Shown: positions 1 through 7,364 of the stretch, piece after piece
How positions within the stretch are numbered: position 1 is the stretch's first letter
How the letters are laid out: every line of letters begins with the position of its first letter
Made by a program: the position numbers and the translations under genes
NCBI GenBank assembly: GCA_934255435.1
Contig: CAKQNZ010000024.1
Location: forward strand, 1 to 17,904
Direction: 5' to 3'
DNA from: an uncultured Clostridia bacterium
GTDB taxonomy: Bacteria; Bacillota; Clostridia; Peptostreptococcales; Anaerovoracaceae
DNA: 17,904 nt
Notes under the pieces: generated by a model
What the model was told of the DNA's origin: nothing
The model's database searches: none
Seen by the model: the letters and a program-made list of their open reading frames with translations, nothing else

Positions 1-76
1 TGGTACACCATCAGGGGTTCGAACCCTGGACACCCTGATTAAGAGTCAGGTGCTCTGCCAGCTGAGCTAATGGTGC
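1..76 (-). tRNA. tRNA-Lys (anticodon CUU)
   Basis: Read on the minus strand the 76 bases fold into a complete cloverleaf. It has a 7-bp acceptor stem (G1-U72 wobble), the D-arm GCTCAGCTGGCAGAGC, the anticodon arm CCTGA-CTCTTAA-TCAGG with anticodon CTT, a 5-nt variable loop, and the T-arm CAGGG-TTCGAAC-CCCTG. The discriminator base is A and the 3' CCA is encoded. The anticodon CUU reads AAG, so the isotype is lysine. The gene ends exactly at the left edge, so more tRNA genes may follow outside the window. Confidence 0.97.
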
Positions 77-110
77 TTATTTTTGTTTCGTCCGTTCCCG
101 AACAATAAAT

Positions 111-139
111 ATTTTATCACCGTATCAGCTCCTTGTCAA
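111..139 (-). promoter_or_regulatory. Promoter of tRNA-Lys
   Basis: The minus strand shows a consensus -35 TTGACA, a 17-base spacer and a -10 TAAAAT. The -10 ends about 34 bases before the mature tRNA 5' end, leaving a short 5' leader for RNase P. Confidence 0.85.
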
Positions 140-383
140 TAATTTTTTTATATTATTTTCTGATCATTTTTTGCTGTATTTCTGTACGTTCTTTTTTGAT
201 GGTCTGCTGTCTTGCTTCTGTCTTTCCTGGGTGCCCTGGATTAGGTCTGTATACTTTTTGCTTGTTTCTTATGTATATATTCTCCAAGGATATATTGTCC
301 CCGTTCGTATGCCTGTTTCCGGGATATGCAGCGGAGCAGATTCCGGATCTTTTACTGAAAATGCTCATCCTTGCGGAAGATCT
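140..383. other. Non-coding stretch between azlD and the tRNA promoter
   Basis: No convincing gene is visible. Short open frames on both strands lack ribosome sites and family resemblance. A 9-bp AT-rich hairpin (275-295, ATATATTCT-CCA-AGGATATAT with one G-T pair) has no U-tract on either side, so it is not a clear terminator. I could not identify the terminator of the azlCD transcript. Confidence 0.5.
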
Positions 384-710
384 TTACACGAACACCATCT
401 GCACCAGCAGCATATACGCTGCTGTACCTGCTACTATCGACAGCAGTGTGTTGTGTTTCCATTTGTGCAGGGCGATGATCAGGGCTATGGCTATGAGTTC
501 CGGCAGTCCGTGGGGTGCTTCCAGTACCGGCGTGGACTTGAGGCAGTACACCACCAGCATACCCATTATCGCATAGGGCAGCACGTTGCTGAGATACACT
601 ACAGGCGCCGGCGTGCTTCCTATGAACATTATGAACGGCAGTACCCTTATGAGAAACGTCACGGCTGCCGCCACAAGGATTATCATAAGGCTGTGCTGAT
701 AGTCTATCAT
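384..710 (-). CDS. azlD: AzlD-type branched-chain amino acid export subunit
   Basis: This is a 108-residue membrane protein with about four hydrophobic segments (roughly residues 8-30, 38-57, 68-83 and 88-108), the usual size of AzlD/YgaH. The segment ITYP-like 'FLIRVLPF' near residue 20 and the 'VLPYAIMGMLVVY' helix are typical of the family. AzlC and AzlD act together in the cytoplasmic membrane. The family is known for branched-chain amino acid export (E. coli YgaZH) and 4-azaleucine resistance (B. subtilis). The start codon overlaps the azlC stop by 4 bases (ATGA), so the two are translationally coupled. The actual substrate here is inferred only from the family. Confidence 0.85.
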   Translation of the reverse strand: MIDYQHSLMIILVAAAVTFLIRVLPFIMFIGSTPAPVVYLSNVLPYAIMGMLVVYCLKSTPVLEAPHGLPELIAIALIIALHKWKHNTLLSIVAGTAAYMLLVQMVFV

Positions 711-1453
711 GATACTCCGCCTCCCTTCTCGTTTCCGGCCTCTGCCGGCTCTTCACCGCACTTTTCCCCTATCCAGCGTTTTTCGATGAACAGAGCGATG
801 GTTATTGCCGTCATTGAAGGTATCAGGAAGTGGTCCTGCCCGAACACCAGCAGACAGATCACAGTTATCACTATACCTGTCAGCGCCGGGATATGGGTAT
901 GCGCCTTTTCCCACTGCTCCACGAATATTATCACGAACAGCGCCGTCATGGAAAAATCCACCCCCGTGGTATCGAAAGGTATGACGTCGCCCAGCACTGC
1001 GCCTATGGTGCTGCCTGTTACCCAGTATATCTGGTTGAACATCGATACGAAAAAGTAATATCGTTTCCTGTCCACATTTTCAGGCGGATCTGCCGAACAC
1101 ACCAGTGAAAAAGTCTCATCAGTCAACGCAAAAATAAGGTACGGCTTTTTTCGTCCTGTACCTTTGTATTTTTCTATCATTGTTATACCGTAAAAAAGAT
1201 GTCTGATATTGACCACCACCGTCATCAGGGCCGTCGTGATCAGTGATGCTCCTCCTGCCAGCAGATCTATGGCAACGTACTGCATGGAGCCTGCGTAGAC
1301 TATGACGCTCATCAGCGTCGCCCACCACCAGCCGTAGCCCTTGCTCTGAAGCAGCAGGCCGAAGCCCAGCCCCAGAACTATATATCCTGCCATTATAGGA
1401 AGCGATGCCCTGAAAGAATACGGAATCGTGCGGTCTCTGCCTTTGTTTCCCAT
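707..1453 (-). CDS. azlC: AzlC-family branched-chain amino acid exporter permease
   Basis: This 248-residue polytopic membrane protein has the standard AzlC/YgaZ length. The N-terminal 'SFRASLPIMAGYIVLGLGFGLL', broken here by position (residues about 13-34), and the following 'YAGSMQYVAIDLLAGGASL' (about 53-71) are family hallmarks. Later segments include 'LFYGITMIEKYK' and 'LTDETFSLV'. It is expected to pair with the overlapping azlD to export branched-chain amino acids. It starts 15 bases after the stop of the MoeA-like gene and reads in the same direction, with a purine-rich AGAGAAAG just upstream. It therefore appears to sit in the molybdate operon, which is an odd partner because nothing in amino acid export needs molybdenum. 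Confidence 0.88.
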   Translation of the reverse strand: MGNKGRDRTIPYSFRASLPIMAGYIVLGLGFGLLLQSKGYGWWWATLMSVIVYAGSMQYVAIDLLAGGASLITTALMTVVVNIRHLFYGITMIEKYKGTGRKKPYLIFALTDETFSLVCSADPPENVDRKRYYFFVSMFNQIYWVTGSTIGAVLGDVIPFDTTGVDFSMTALFVIIFVEQWEKAHTHIPALTGIVITVICLLVFGQDHFLIPSMTAITIALFIEKRWIGEKCGEEPAEAGNEKGGGVS

Positions 1454-1468
1454 TCTTTCTCTTATCCC

Positions 1469-2488
1469 CTATGCTTTCCCGAATCCGCATGCAGGATATG
1501 TGCAGGTATCACAGTTCAGACACAGCCCACCGTGAGCCAGCCTATTTATATCGTTTTTAGTGATTCTCTCGCCTGCCATAAGTCTCGGCACGATCAGATC
1601 GAATATGCTGGTGCGGCTGTACATGACGCATCCCGGCAGTCCCACCACCGGCACGTCGCCTATATAAGACAGCATGAACATCGCTCCCGGCAGTACCGGA
1701 GCGCCGTAGCTCACCACTTCGCCGCCTGCGCGCCTTATTCCCGAAGGCGTCCTGTCGTCAGGGTCAACGGACATGCCGCCGGTGATACCGATGATATCCA
1801 TGCCCTCGTCCACCAGCTGTCTGATACATTCAGCTATCATCTCTTCATTGTCATCTGCAAAGAGTTGCTTTTCGACTTTGCTCCCCAGCGCTCCGAATTT
1901 TTTCACCAGCACCGGTCCGAAAGCATCCTTTATGATGCCGTTGTATACTTCGCTTCCGGTAGTCACGACGCCTACTTTCATTTCTCTGAGAGGCACTATC
2001 TCCACCAGCGGGCCTGCTTCCAGCGTCTTTTCCGCCGTCTGCATCACAGATTCTGCCACGAACAGAGGGATTATCCTTGTCCCTGCCAGCTTATCCCCTT
2101 TTCTAACCACAACGTTCTCGTGTATCGTGGCGAACATTATCTCGTCCTGGGAAACCAGCTCAAAAAGCCTCTCCCTGTCTATCTTCAGGAGCCCGTCCAC
2201 TGCTGCCCGCAGCTCGATCTTGCCTTCCGATGGCTCCGTCAGATCTATTCCTTTGCCCGCAGCGCGGGAAGCTATCCTGTATGCCGCCTCATTTTCATGG
2301 ACATCGTCATCATCTTTCTCGAGAACGAATAGATGTCTCTTTCCCATGGAAAGGAGCACCGGTATGTCCTCTTCTGTTATCACATGGCCTTTTTTGAACT
2401 TGGCACCTTTATACTCGCCCGGGATTATCTGCGTCAGGTCATGAGCCAGTACGGTACCCACCGCCTGCTCTACAGCTACTTCCTTCAT
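1469..2488 (-). CDS. MoeA-like molybdopterin-binding protein with C-terminal Cys4 tail
   Basis: The 339-residue protein has a MoeA-type N-terminal region (residues about 1-60, 'AVGTVLAHDLTQIIPGEYKG') and a MoaB/Mog-fold molybdopterin-binding domain (about 168-310). That domain carries 'GVVTTGSEVYNG', 'GITGGMSVDPDDRTPSG' and 'GLPGCVMYSRT'. It is shorter than E. coli MoeA (about 411 residues) and lacks the usual MoeA C-terminal domain. Instead it ends in 'GGLCLNCDTCTYPACGFGK', a C-x2-C-x2-C-x4-C cluster (Cys323, 326, 329, 334) that could bind a metal or Fe-S. A role in metal insertion into molybdopterin, or in maturing a molybdoenzyme, is inferred. The start lies one base after the modC stop, with an AAGG-type ribosome site inside the modC end. 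Confidence 0.85.
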   Translation of the reverse strand: MKEVAVEQAVGTVLAHDLTQIIPGEYKGAKFKKGHVITEEDIPVLLSMGKRHLFVLEKDDDDVHENEAAYRIASRAAGKGIDLTEPSEGKIELRAAVDGLLKIDRERLFELVSQDEIMFATIHENVVVRKGDKLAGTRIIPLFVAESVMQTAEKTLEAGPLVEIVPLREMKVGVVTTGSEVYNGIIKDAFGPVLVKKFGALGSKVEKQLFADDNEEMIAECIRQLVDEGMDIIGITGGMSVDPDDRTPSGIRRAGGEVVSYGAPVLPGAMFMLSYIGDVPVVGLPGCVMYSRTSIFDLIVPRLMAGERITKNDINRLAHGGLCLNCDTCTYPACGFGKA

Positions 2489-2489
2489 T

Positions 2490-3149
2490 TTATACTACCT
2501 TACCTTCCTTCAGAGTTATGTTTTTATCTGCAAAAAGCTGCGCCTCACGATGGTTGTGAGTTATCAGTATCGTAGGGATCTCAAGCGTTTCTCTGAACGC
2601 CCTGAACTCGTCGTATATCCTGTTCTTCGTATTCTCATCGAGAGCTGAAAACGGCTCGTCAAGAAGCAGCAGCGACGGTTTCGTCACCATCGCTCTCGCC
2701 AGGGCCACACGCTGTTTTTCTCCCCCGGAGATCGCCATGGAGTTTTTATCTGCAAGATGTGAGATCCCTAAGGTTTCCATCATATATCCGGCATACTCCA
2801 GCAGTTCCTTTTTTTCAGCTTTCCTCCAGTACTCCTTCCTGTTCTTCAGACCGTAAAGCACGTTCTGCTTCACGGTCATATGTGGGAAAAGCGCATAGTT
2901 CTGGAAAAGATAGCCGATATTCCTCTTTTCAGCCGGAACATTCACCTTATCAGTATGACTGAAAATAAGTCTTTCGTCAACAATGATTTCACCCTCATCC
3001 GGAGCAGCTATACCTGCAAGACAGTTCAGGATCGTAGTCTTCCCTGCTCCGGAGGCTCCTTCTATGACCAGGAGTTCATTGCCCATGGCAAAATCCACAT
3101 CAAGGGAAAAGTAATTTAGCTTCTTCAAAAGTCTGAATGATACGCTCAT
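2490..3149 (-). CDS. modC: Molybdate ABC transporter ATP-binding protein, short form without TOBE domain
   Basis: The 219-residue ATPase has Walker A 'GASGAGKT' (31-38), a Q-loop 'LFQNYALFPH' (81-90), signature 'SGGEKQ' (141-146), Walker B 'LLLDEP' (160-165) and H-loop 'ITHNH' (196-200). It powers molybdate uptake with ModA and ModB. I chose the start at 3149 because an AGAGGTG ribosome site lies 6-8 bases upstream and the modB stop sits inside that site. An upstream in-frame start at 3197 would overlap modB by 43 bases. The chain ends just after the nucleotide-binding domain. E. coli ModC (about 352 residues) continues into a molybdate-binding TOBE domain that is absent here. Confidence 0.9.
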   Translation of the reverse strand: MSVSFRLLKKLNYFSLDVDFAMGNELLVIEGASGAGKTTILNCLAGIAAPDEGEIIVDERLIFSHTDKVNVPAEKRNIGYLFQNYALFPHMTVKQNVLYGLKNRKEYWRKAEKKELLEYAGYMMETLGISHLADKNSMAISGGEKQRVALARAMVTKPSLLLLDEPFSALDENTKNRIYDEFRAFRETLEIPTILITHNHREAQLFADKNITLKEGKVV

Positions 3150-3154
3150 GCCGG

Positions 3155-3829
3155 TCACCTCTGTGTACTGTCTCTGTGATTTTTCTTCTTCAGCCACACA
3201 TTGAGACCGAATACCAGCGCGAAGCTGAAAACCACCATGACTACGACAAGACTCATGGCCTTGTCCTCCTTGCCTGTAACTACCGAATAATATATCGCCG
3301 TCGGGATGGTCTGGGTCTTCCCCGGTATGTTCCCTGCCAGCATCAGCGTAGCGCCGAACTCGCCGAGAGCACGTGCAAAGGTAAGCACTATGCCGCTTAT
3401 GATGCCCGGCCCTGAGAGAGGGAACGTTACTGTACAGAAGACCTTGAAAGGACTGCTGCCAAGTGTCTTCGCAGCAAGCTCAAGACTGGGATCGACGCTC
3501 TGGAACGCGCCCTTTGCATTCTGATACATCAGCGGCAGCGCCACTACACTTGCCGCTATAACGCAAGCGATCCAGGTAAATACTACCTGGATGCCAAATG
3601 TATCGAGAAGGAAGGCTCCTATGAGCCCCCTCTTCCCGAAAACCTTCAGAAGCAAATATCCTACAATAGACGGTGGCAGGATCATCGGGAGTATGAGTAT
3701 CGTTTCCCAGATGTTCTTGCCCGGGACTCTACGCTTCGTAAGCAGATAAGCGAAGAATACTCCCAGAAAAAACGCTATTACCGTCGCAAGCAGTGCGACT
3801 TTTACTGATAGAATAATTGGTCCAAACAT
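3155..3829 (-). CDS. modB: Molybdate ABC transporter permease
   Basis: This 224-residue inner-membrane permease has about five transmembrane segments. The cytoplasmic coupling loop 'ELAAKTLGSSPFKVF' followed by 'ALGEFGATLMLAGNIPG' (about 135-180) matches the ModB/CysT EAA region, where 'GEFGATLM' is especially typical of ModB. It forms the channel for molybdate or tungstate released by ModA and driven by ModC. It starts 32 bases after the modA stop with only a weak ribosome site, which would allow lower synthesis than ModA. Tungstate (TupB) or sulfate permeases are related, but pairing with this ModA and the moa genes favours molybdate. Confidence 0.92.
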   Translation of the reverse strand: MFGPIILSVKVALLATVIAFFLGVFFAYLLTKRRVPGKNIWETILILPMILPPSIVGYLLLKVFGKRGLIGAFLLDTFGIQVVFTWIACVIAASVVALPLMYQNAKGAFQSVDPSLELAAKTLGSSPFKVFCTVTFPLSGPGIISGIVLTFARALGEFGATLMLAGNIPGKTQTIPTAIYYSVVTGKEDKAMSLVVVMVVFSFALVFGLNVWLKKKNHRDSTQR

Positions 3830-3861
3830 ATTAAATCCGTTTTCTCACTGTACTTCTGAAC

Positions 3862-4656
3862 TTATTTTACTGTGAATCCGTATTTTTCGAATACTTCTTT
3901 AGCGAAGTCGCCCTGCATGAAATCGTAGAAGTCAGCAGCTGATTCAGCCTGTGGTGCATCCTTCATGATAGCTGCAGGATATACGATAGGATCGTGGAGA
4001 TCTTCCTTGATGTCTTCAACTACAACACCCTTTGATTCATCCATAGTCAGAGCGTCTGTCTTGTAAACGAATCCGCAGTCAGCGTCGCCTGTCTCAACAT
4101 AGTTGAGTACCGCTCTTACATCCTTTGAATAAACGATCTTGTCCTTGATCTTGTCAGTTATCTTAAGATTGTCGAATACCTGAGTCGCATATTTCCCTGC
4201 CGGAACAGTCTCGACTTCGCCGATGGCGATCGATCCTACTTTGTCCGAAGTGAGTGCATCCATGCTGACGTCATCTTTCTTTTCTTTTGTAGCTACCAGA
4301 GTCAGTGTGTTTCCGAGAAGATCTTTTCTTGTGTCCTTGTTGATAAGGTCGTCCTTCTCCAGATCGTCCATGTTGCTCTTTGAAGCTGATACGAATATAT
4401 CACACGGTGCTCCGCCCTGGATCTGCTGCACCAGGTCTCCTGAACCCGCATAGCTTGGTGTTACGGTGCATGATGCATCTTTCTCGTACTCTTTGATGAT
4501 CTCATCGAGAGCATCTGTCAGACTTGCTGCAGCCAGTACAGTGACTTCCGGCTTGTCCTCTTTCTTGGCGCTGTCATCTCCACCGCCGCATCCAGTCAGC
4601 AGTGTCACTGACAGAGCCATCACAACAGCTAATGCGATCGTAAGTATTTTCTTCAT
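3862..4656 (-). CDS. modA: Molybdate-binding lipoprotein
   Basis: The 264-residue extracytoplasmic solute-binding protein begins with a lipoprotein signal (MKK, hydrophobic core, lipobox LLTGC, lipidated Cys23) and a Gly/Asp/Lys-rich linker. The mature part shows ModA landmarks: 'VTVLAAASLTDALDEI' (the first oxyanion-binding Ser), 'PSYAGSGDLVQQIQGGAPCDIFVSAS' broken across about residues 68-93, 'AIGEVETVPAGKYA', and a C-terminal 'VYPAAI'. It captures molybdate (or tungstate) outside the membrane for ModBC. A strong AGGAGG lies 7 bases before the ATG. This is the first gene of the minus-strand operon, and its promoter overlaps an operator-like palindrome. Sequence alone cannot separate molybdate from tungstate preference. 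Confidence 0.94.
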   Translation of the reverse strand: MKKILTIALAVVMALSVTLLTGCGGGDDSAKKEDKPEVTVLAAASLTDALDEIIKEYEKDASCTVTPSYAGSGDLVQQIQGGAPCDIFVSASKSNMDDLEKDDLINKDTRKDLLGNTLTLVATKEKKDDVSMDALTSDKVGSIAIGEVETVPAGKYATQVFDNLKITDKIKDKIVYSKDVRAVLNYVETGDADCGFVYKTDALTMDESKGVVVEDIKEDLHDPIVYPAAIMKDAPQAESAADFYDFMQGDFAKEVFEKYGFTVK

Positions 4657-4684
4657 AATGTCCTCCTGTTGATCAAATACTAAA

Positions 4685-4702
4685 TGTTATCATAACAACA
4701 TT
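4685..4702. promoter_or_regulatory. Operator-like palindrome, copy 1, over the modA -10
   Basis: TGTTATCATAACAACATT contains the perfect inverted repeat TGTTAT-C-ATAACA and matches copy 2 (4730-4747) at 15 of 18 positions in the same orientation. On the minus strand it encloses the extended -10 of modA (TGT-TATGAT), the place expected for a repressor site. The regulator is unknown. A molybdate- or tungstate-responsive repressor is the natural guess, but the box does not look like the E. coli ModE consensus. Confidence 0.6.
4689..4697 (-). promoter_or_regulatory. Extended -10 of the modA promoter
   Basis: The minus strand reads TGT-TATGAT, an extended -10. The -35 region (AAGTGT or GAAGTG at 17-18 bases) is poor, as is common for extended -10 promoters. 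A start near 4682 would give a leader of about 25 bases that includes the AGGAGG ribosome site. Confidence 0.5.
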
Positions 4703-4729
4703 CAGTCTATCACACTTCCGGATTTTGTC

Positions 4730-4747
4730 TGTTGTTCTAACAACATT
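4730..4747. promoter_or_regulatory. Operator-like palindrome, copy 2
   Basis: TGTTGTTCTAACAACATT contains the perfect inverted repeat TGTTGTT-CT-AACAACA. It lies 45 bases (start to start) from copy 1, in the same orientation, between the modA and moaA promoters. Two spaced copies could support cooperative or looped repressor binding that controls both operons. Confidence 0.6.
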
Positions 4748-4857
4748 TGTATATACTTATTTGTTCATTTTTCTGTGATATATTTGCTTTCTTTTGCATG
4801 CACTACACTCAACAATGCGAATGCTGACATCATCACCCTGCGCATACATAATCATTC

Positions 4858-4887
4858 CTGTCTTTCTATCTTCATCCATGTTATACT
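4858..4887 (+). promoter_or_regulatory. Promoter of the moaA operon
   Basis: There is an extended -10 TGT-TATACT (4879-4887) with a partial -35 CTGTCT 18 bases upstream. A start near 4894 would leave a leader of about 22 bases that carries GGAG at 4900-4903. The leader is too short for a molybdenum-cofactor riboswitch. Confidence 0.55.
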
Positions 4888-4915
4888 ATATCCTGAAACG
4901 GAGAAAATAATAACC

Positions 4916-5869
4916 ATGATAGACAACTATGGAAGAAAAATCGACTACATGCGCATATCTGTCATCGAGCTATGTAACCTGCGTTGCAGGTACTGCATGC
5001 CAGAGGACGGTATCGCCAAAAGACCTCATGAGGAGATGCTGACCTTTGAAGAGATAGTATCGGCAGCCGAAGCCGCGGTCTCTCTGGGCGTAAGGAAGAT
5101 CCGCATCACCGGAGGCGAACCGCTGGTAAAGCGCGGCATCATCGGTCTGTGCAGCAGTATATCTGCCATAGACGGCGTGGAGGAACTTTGCATGACCACC
5201 AACGGCACGCTGCTGCCGCAGTATGCAAAACAGCTGAAAGAAGCAGGCGTAGACAGGCTGAACATCAGTCTCGACACTCTCGATCCTGAGAAATTCAGCT
5301 ATATTACACGCACTGGCGTGCTGCAGGATGCTCTCGATGGCATAGATGCGGCGTTCAGCACAGGGTTCAAAAAGATAAAGATAAATACAGTGCTGATGGG
5401 CGGTTTCAACGATGACGAGGTGGCGGACTTCGTTGCCCTCACAAAAGAAAGGCCCATAGAAATAAGATTCATAGAACTGATGCCTATAGGCGGTGGTATC
5501 GGATTTGACAAAGCCAGATTCATCAGCTGCGAGGAAGTCCTTGAGAAAGTTCCGGAGCTCAGAGCTGCAGGATTCAACGACGGTGTGGCGTCCATATACA
5601 GACTGCCCGGTGCCCCCGGACGAGTAGGACTGATACGTCCCATAAGCTGCGAATTCTGCGACAGATGCAACAAGATCAGGCTCACTGCCGATGGTATGCT
5701 TAAGCCGTGTCTCCATTCAGGAGCAGAGATATCCCTTCGGGGCATGGATCTTGACGGAATGAAACAGACTATCCGTGAAGCAGTCCTTGGCAAGCCGGAG
5801 ATGCGCAATGCTCTTGATGCGGACAACCCCAGCGAGGCAGGCAGGAACATGAACATGATCGGAGGATGA
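4916..5869 (+). CDS. moaA: GTP 3',8-cyclase (radical SAM)
   Basis: The 317-residue radical SAM enzyme converts GTP to 3',8-cyclo-GTP, the first step of molybdenum cofactor synthesis. The N-terminal 4Fe-4S motif is C20-x3-C24-x2-C27 ('[10 protein letters not shown]'), followed by the SAM-binding 'ITGGEPL'. The second cluster is in '[16 protein letters not shown]...LKPCL' (about 255-275), as in known MoaA proteins. The chain ends in Gly-Gly, the tail that reaches into the active site in this family. I start at 4916 rather than at an in-frame ATG 141 bases upstream because the family's conserved N-terminus ([14 protein letters not shown]) begins here. A GGAG lies 12 bases upstream. moaC follows after 4 bases. 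Confidence 0.95.
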   Translation: MIDNYGRKIDYMRISVIELCNLRCRYCMPEDGIAKRPHEEMLTFEEIVSAAEAAVSLGVRKIRITGGEPLVKRGIIGLCSSISAIDGVEELCMTTNGTLLPQYAKQLKEAGVDRLNISLDTLDPEKFSYITRTGVLQDALDGIDAAFSTGFKKIKINTVLMGGFNDDEVADFVALTKERPIEIRFIELMPIGGGIGFDKARFISCEEVLEKVPELRAAGFNDGVASIYRLPGAPGRVGLIRPISCEFCDRCNKIRLTADGMLKPCLHSGAEISLRGMDLDGMKQTIREAVLGKPEMRNALDADNPSEAGRNMNMIGG

Positions 5870-5873
5870 GCCA

Positions 5874-6374
5874 ATGACAGATTTCACACATTTCAATGAT
5901 TCAGGACGTGCACGCATGGTGGACGTCGGAGAAAAAGCCGTCACCGAACGCATCGCCACAGCAGGCGGCAAAGTTCTGGTGAACCCCGAAACTTTCCGTC
6001 TGATAAAAGAAGGCGGCATGAAAAAGGGCGACGTCCTTGGTACAGCCCAGATAGCCGGCATCATGGCAGCAAAGAGGACATCAGATATAATACCGATGTG
6101 CCACCCGCTGACGCTAACCGGCATAGATATAGATTTCAATATGGTGGAGGAAACGTCGACTATCGAGATAAAAGCCACTGTCAAATGCAAAGGTGTCACC
6201 GGCGTGGAGATGGAGGCTCTGACAGCAGCCTCTGCAGCAGCGCTGACGATATACGATATGTGCAAGGCAGTACAGAAAGATATGATAATAGACCGCATCT
6301 GCCTGCTTTCCAAGACAGGAGGCAAGAGCGGCGATATAAGACAGGAGGAATTATGGAATACAGAGCAGCGGTGA
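5874..6374 (+). CDS. moaC: Cyclic pyranopterin monophosphate synthase
   Basis: This 166-residue protein has the family's usual length. It converts 3',8-cyclo-GTP to cyclic pyranopterin monophosphate, the step after MoaA. Family signatures are '[18 protein letters not shown]' at the N-terminus, '[11 protein letters not shown]' (about 69-79), '[12 protein letters not shown]' (about 108-119) and the active-site lysine region '[12 protein letters not shown]'. The ribosome site GGAGG lies within the last codons of moaA, so translation is probably coupled. The last 22 bases overlap the next gene, another sign of a tight operon. Confidence 0.96.
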   Translation: MTDFTHFNDSGRARMVDVGEKAVTERIATAGGKVLVNPETFRLIKEGGMKKGDVLGTAQIAGIMAAKRTSDIIPMCHPLTLTGIDIDFNMVEETSTIEIKATVKCKGVTGVEMEALTAASAAALTIYDMCKAVQKDMIIDRICLLSKTGGKSGDIRQEELWNTEQR

Positions 6375-7291
6375 TAACCATGAGCGACAAAGGTTCCCAG
6401 GGTCTCAGAGAAGACACTGCAGGCGACCGTGTCGTCGAGATACTTGAATCGAACGGCTGGAAGATCGAATACAGGACAATGATACCTGACGATCTCGAAC
6501 AGATAAAATCGGAACTCGTCAAATGTGCCGATGAGCTTAAAGTCACTCTCACAGTGACTACCGGCGGCACAGGATTTTCCATGAGAGATGTGACTCCTGA
6601 AGCAACGCTGGCAGTCGTTGATCGTGAAGTCCGTGGCATACCGGAAGCCATGAGAGCAGAAAGCATGAAGATAACTCCTATGGGCATGCTTTCCCGTGCG
6701 GCAGCAGGTCTGAGGAAACAGACCCTCATCATCAATCTGCCGGGCAGCAAAAAAGCAGCGTCGGAATGTCTCGAAGCTGTCATCAAGCCGATAAAACACG
6801 GTGTGGAGGTACTTCTCGGCGAGTCTGCCGACTGTGCCACACTGCACCTTCCAAAAGGCGTCGTCAAGGCAGTCTGCATCAGCGAAGCCAAAGGCACACA
6901 GAAACATGATGTAGGTGAAGTGACGCTGGTGGAAGAACACGGTATCCAGGGAGACGCCCATGCAGGCAAATGGCACAGACAGGTCAGTCTGCTGGCGGCA
7001 GAAAGCGTTGCAAAAGTGCAGAAAGCACTTGATTTCGAACTCAAAAGCGGCGATTTTGCTGAAAACATACTGACAGAAGGCATCGAACTTTACACACTGC
7101 CGATAGGCACTAAGATGCAGATCGGGGAGGCTGAAGGCGAAGTGACACAGATAGGCAAGGAATGTCATCACGGCTGCGCCATCAGGGAGCTGGCAGGAGA
7201 CTGCGTGATGCCCCGTGAAGGCATCTTCATCAGAGTCACTAAAGGCGGTAAAGTAAAGACAGGAGACAAGATACAGGTCCTTCAGATGTAG
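6353..7291 (+). CDS. MoaB/Mog-type molybdopterin adenylyltransferase fused to a MOSC domain
   Basis: The 312-residue protein joins two domains. Residues 1-160 are MoaB/MogA-like, with '[17 protein letters not shown]', '[16 protein letters not shown]' (69-84) and '[14 protein letters not shown]', and are expected to adenylylate molybdopterin before metal insertion. Residues about 168-312 are a MOSC domain with '[18 protein letters not shown]', '[14 protein letters not shown]' and Cys271 in 'KECHHGCAI', the position of the conserved MOSC cysteine. MOSC domains occur in Moco sulfurases and carry sulfur as a persulfide, so the fusion may link cofactor assembly to sulfuration. That link is inferred. 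The start is set by an AGGAGG six bases before ATG 6353, inside moaC. Related clostridial proteins share this two-domain layout. Confidence 0.92.
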   Translation: MEYRAAVITMSDKGSQGLREDTAGDRVVEILESNGWKIEYRTMIPDDLEQIKSELVKCADELKVTLTVTTGGTGFSMRDVTPEATLAVVDREVRGIPEAMRAESMKITPMGMLSRAAAGLRKQTLIINLPGSKKAASECLEAVIKPIKHGVEVLLGESADCATLHLPKGVVKAVCISEAKGTQKHDVGEVTLVEEHGIQGDAHAGKWHRQVSLLAAESVAKVQKALDFELKSGDFAENILTEGIELYTLPIGTKMQIGEAEGEVTQIGKECHHGCAIRELAGDCVMPREGIFIRVTKGGKVKTGDKIQVLQM

Positions 7292-7364
7292 AATCAAAAA
7301 ACCGTTTTTTTCCTGTCATATAGTTCTCTCTCCTGCACACAATAATGGCGAGGAGGGATGAATC

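Noticed and set aside
153..368. A 71-codon minus-strand frame just after azlD.
   Set aside because: AAGG abuts the ATG with no spacing, composition is Lys/Gln-rich without a domain, and there is no sign of coding selection.
4741..4915. A molybdenum-cofactor riboswitch upstream of moaA.
   Set aside because: The leader after the likely promoter is only about 22 bases, and I saw none of the conserved Moco-RNA hairpins in the region before it.
4775..4915. A 47-residue N-terminal extension of MoaA.
   Set aside because: It precedes the likely moaA promoter and has no family similarity; MoaA proteins begin near the IDNYGR motif.
5717..7297. A 526-codon open frame on the minus strand opposite moaC and moaB/MOSC.
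   Set aside because: The plus strand carries intact, overlapping Moco genes with ribosome sites; the antisense product is Cys/His/Phe-rich and resembles nothing.
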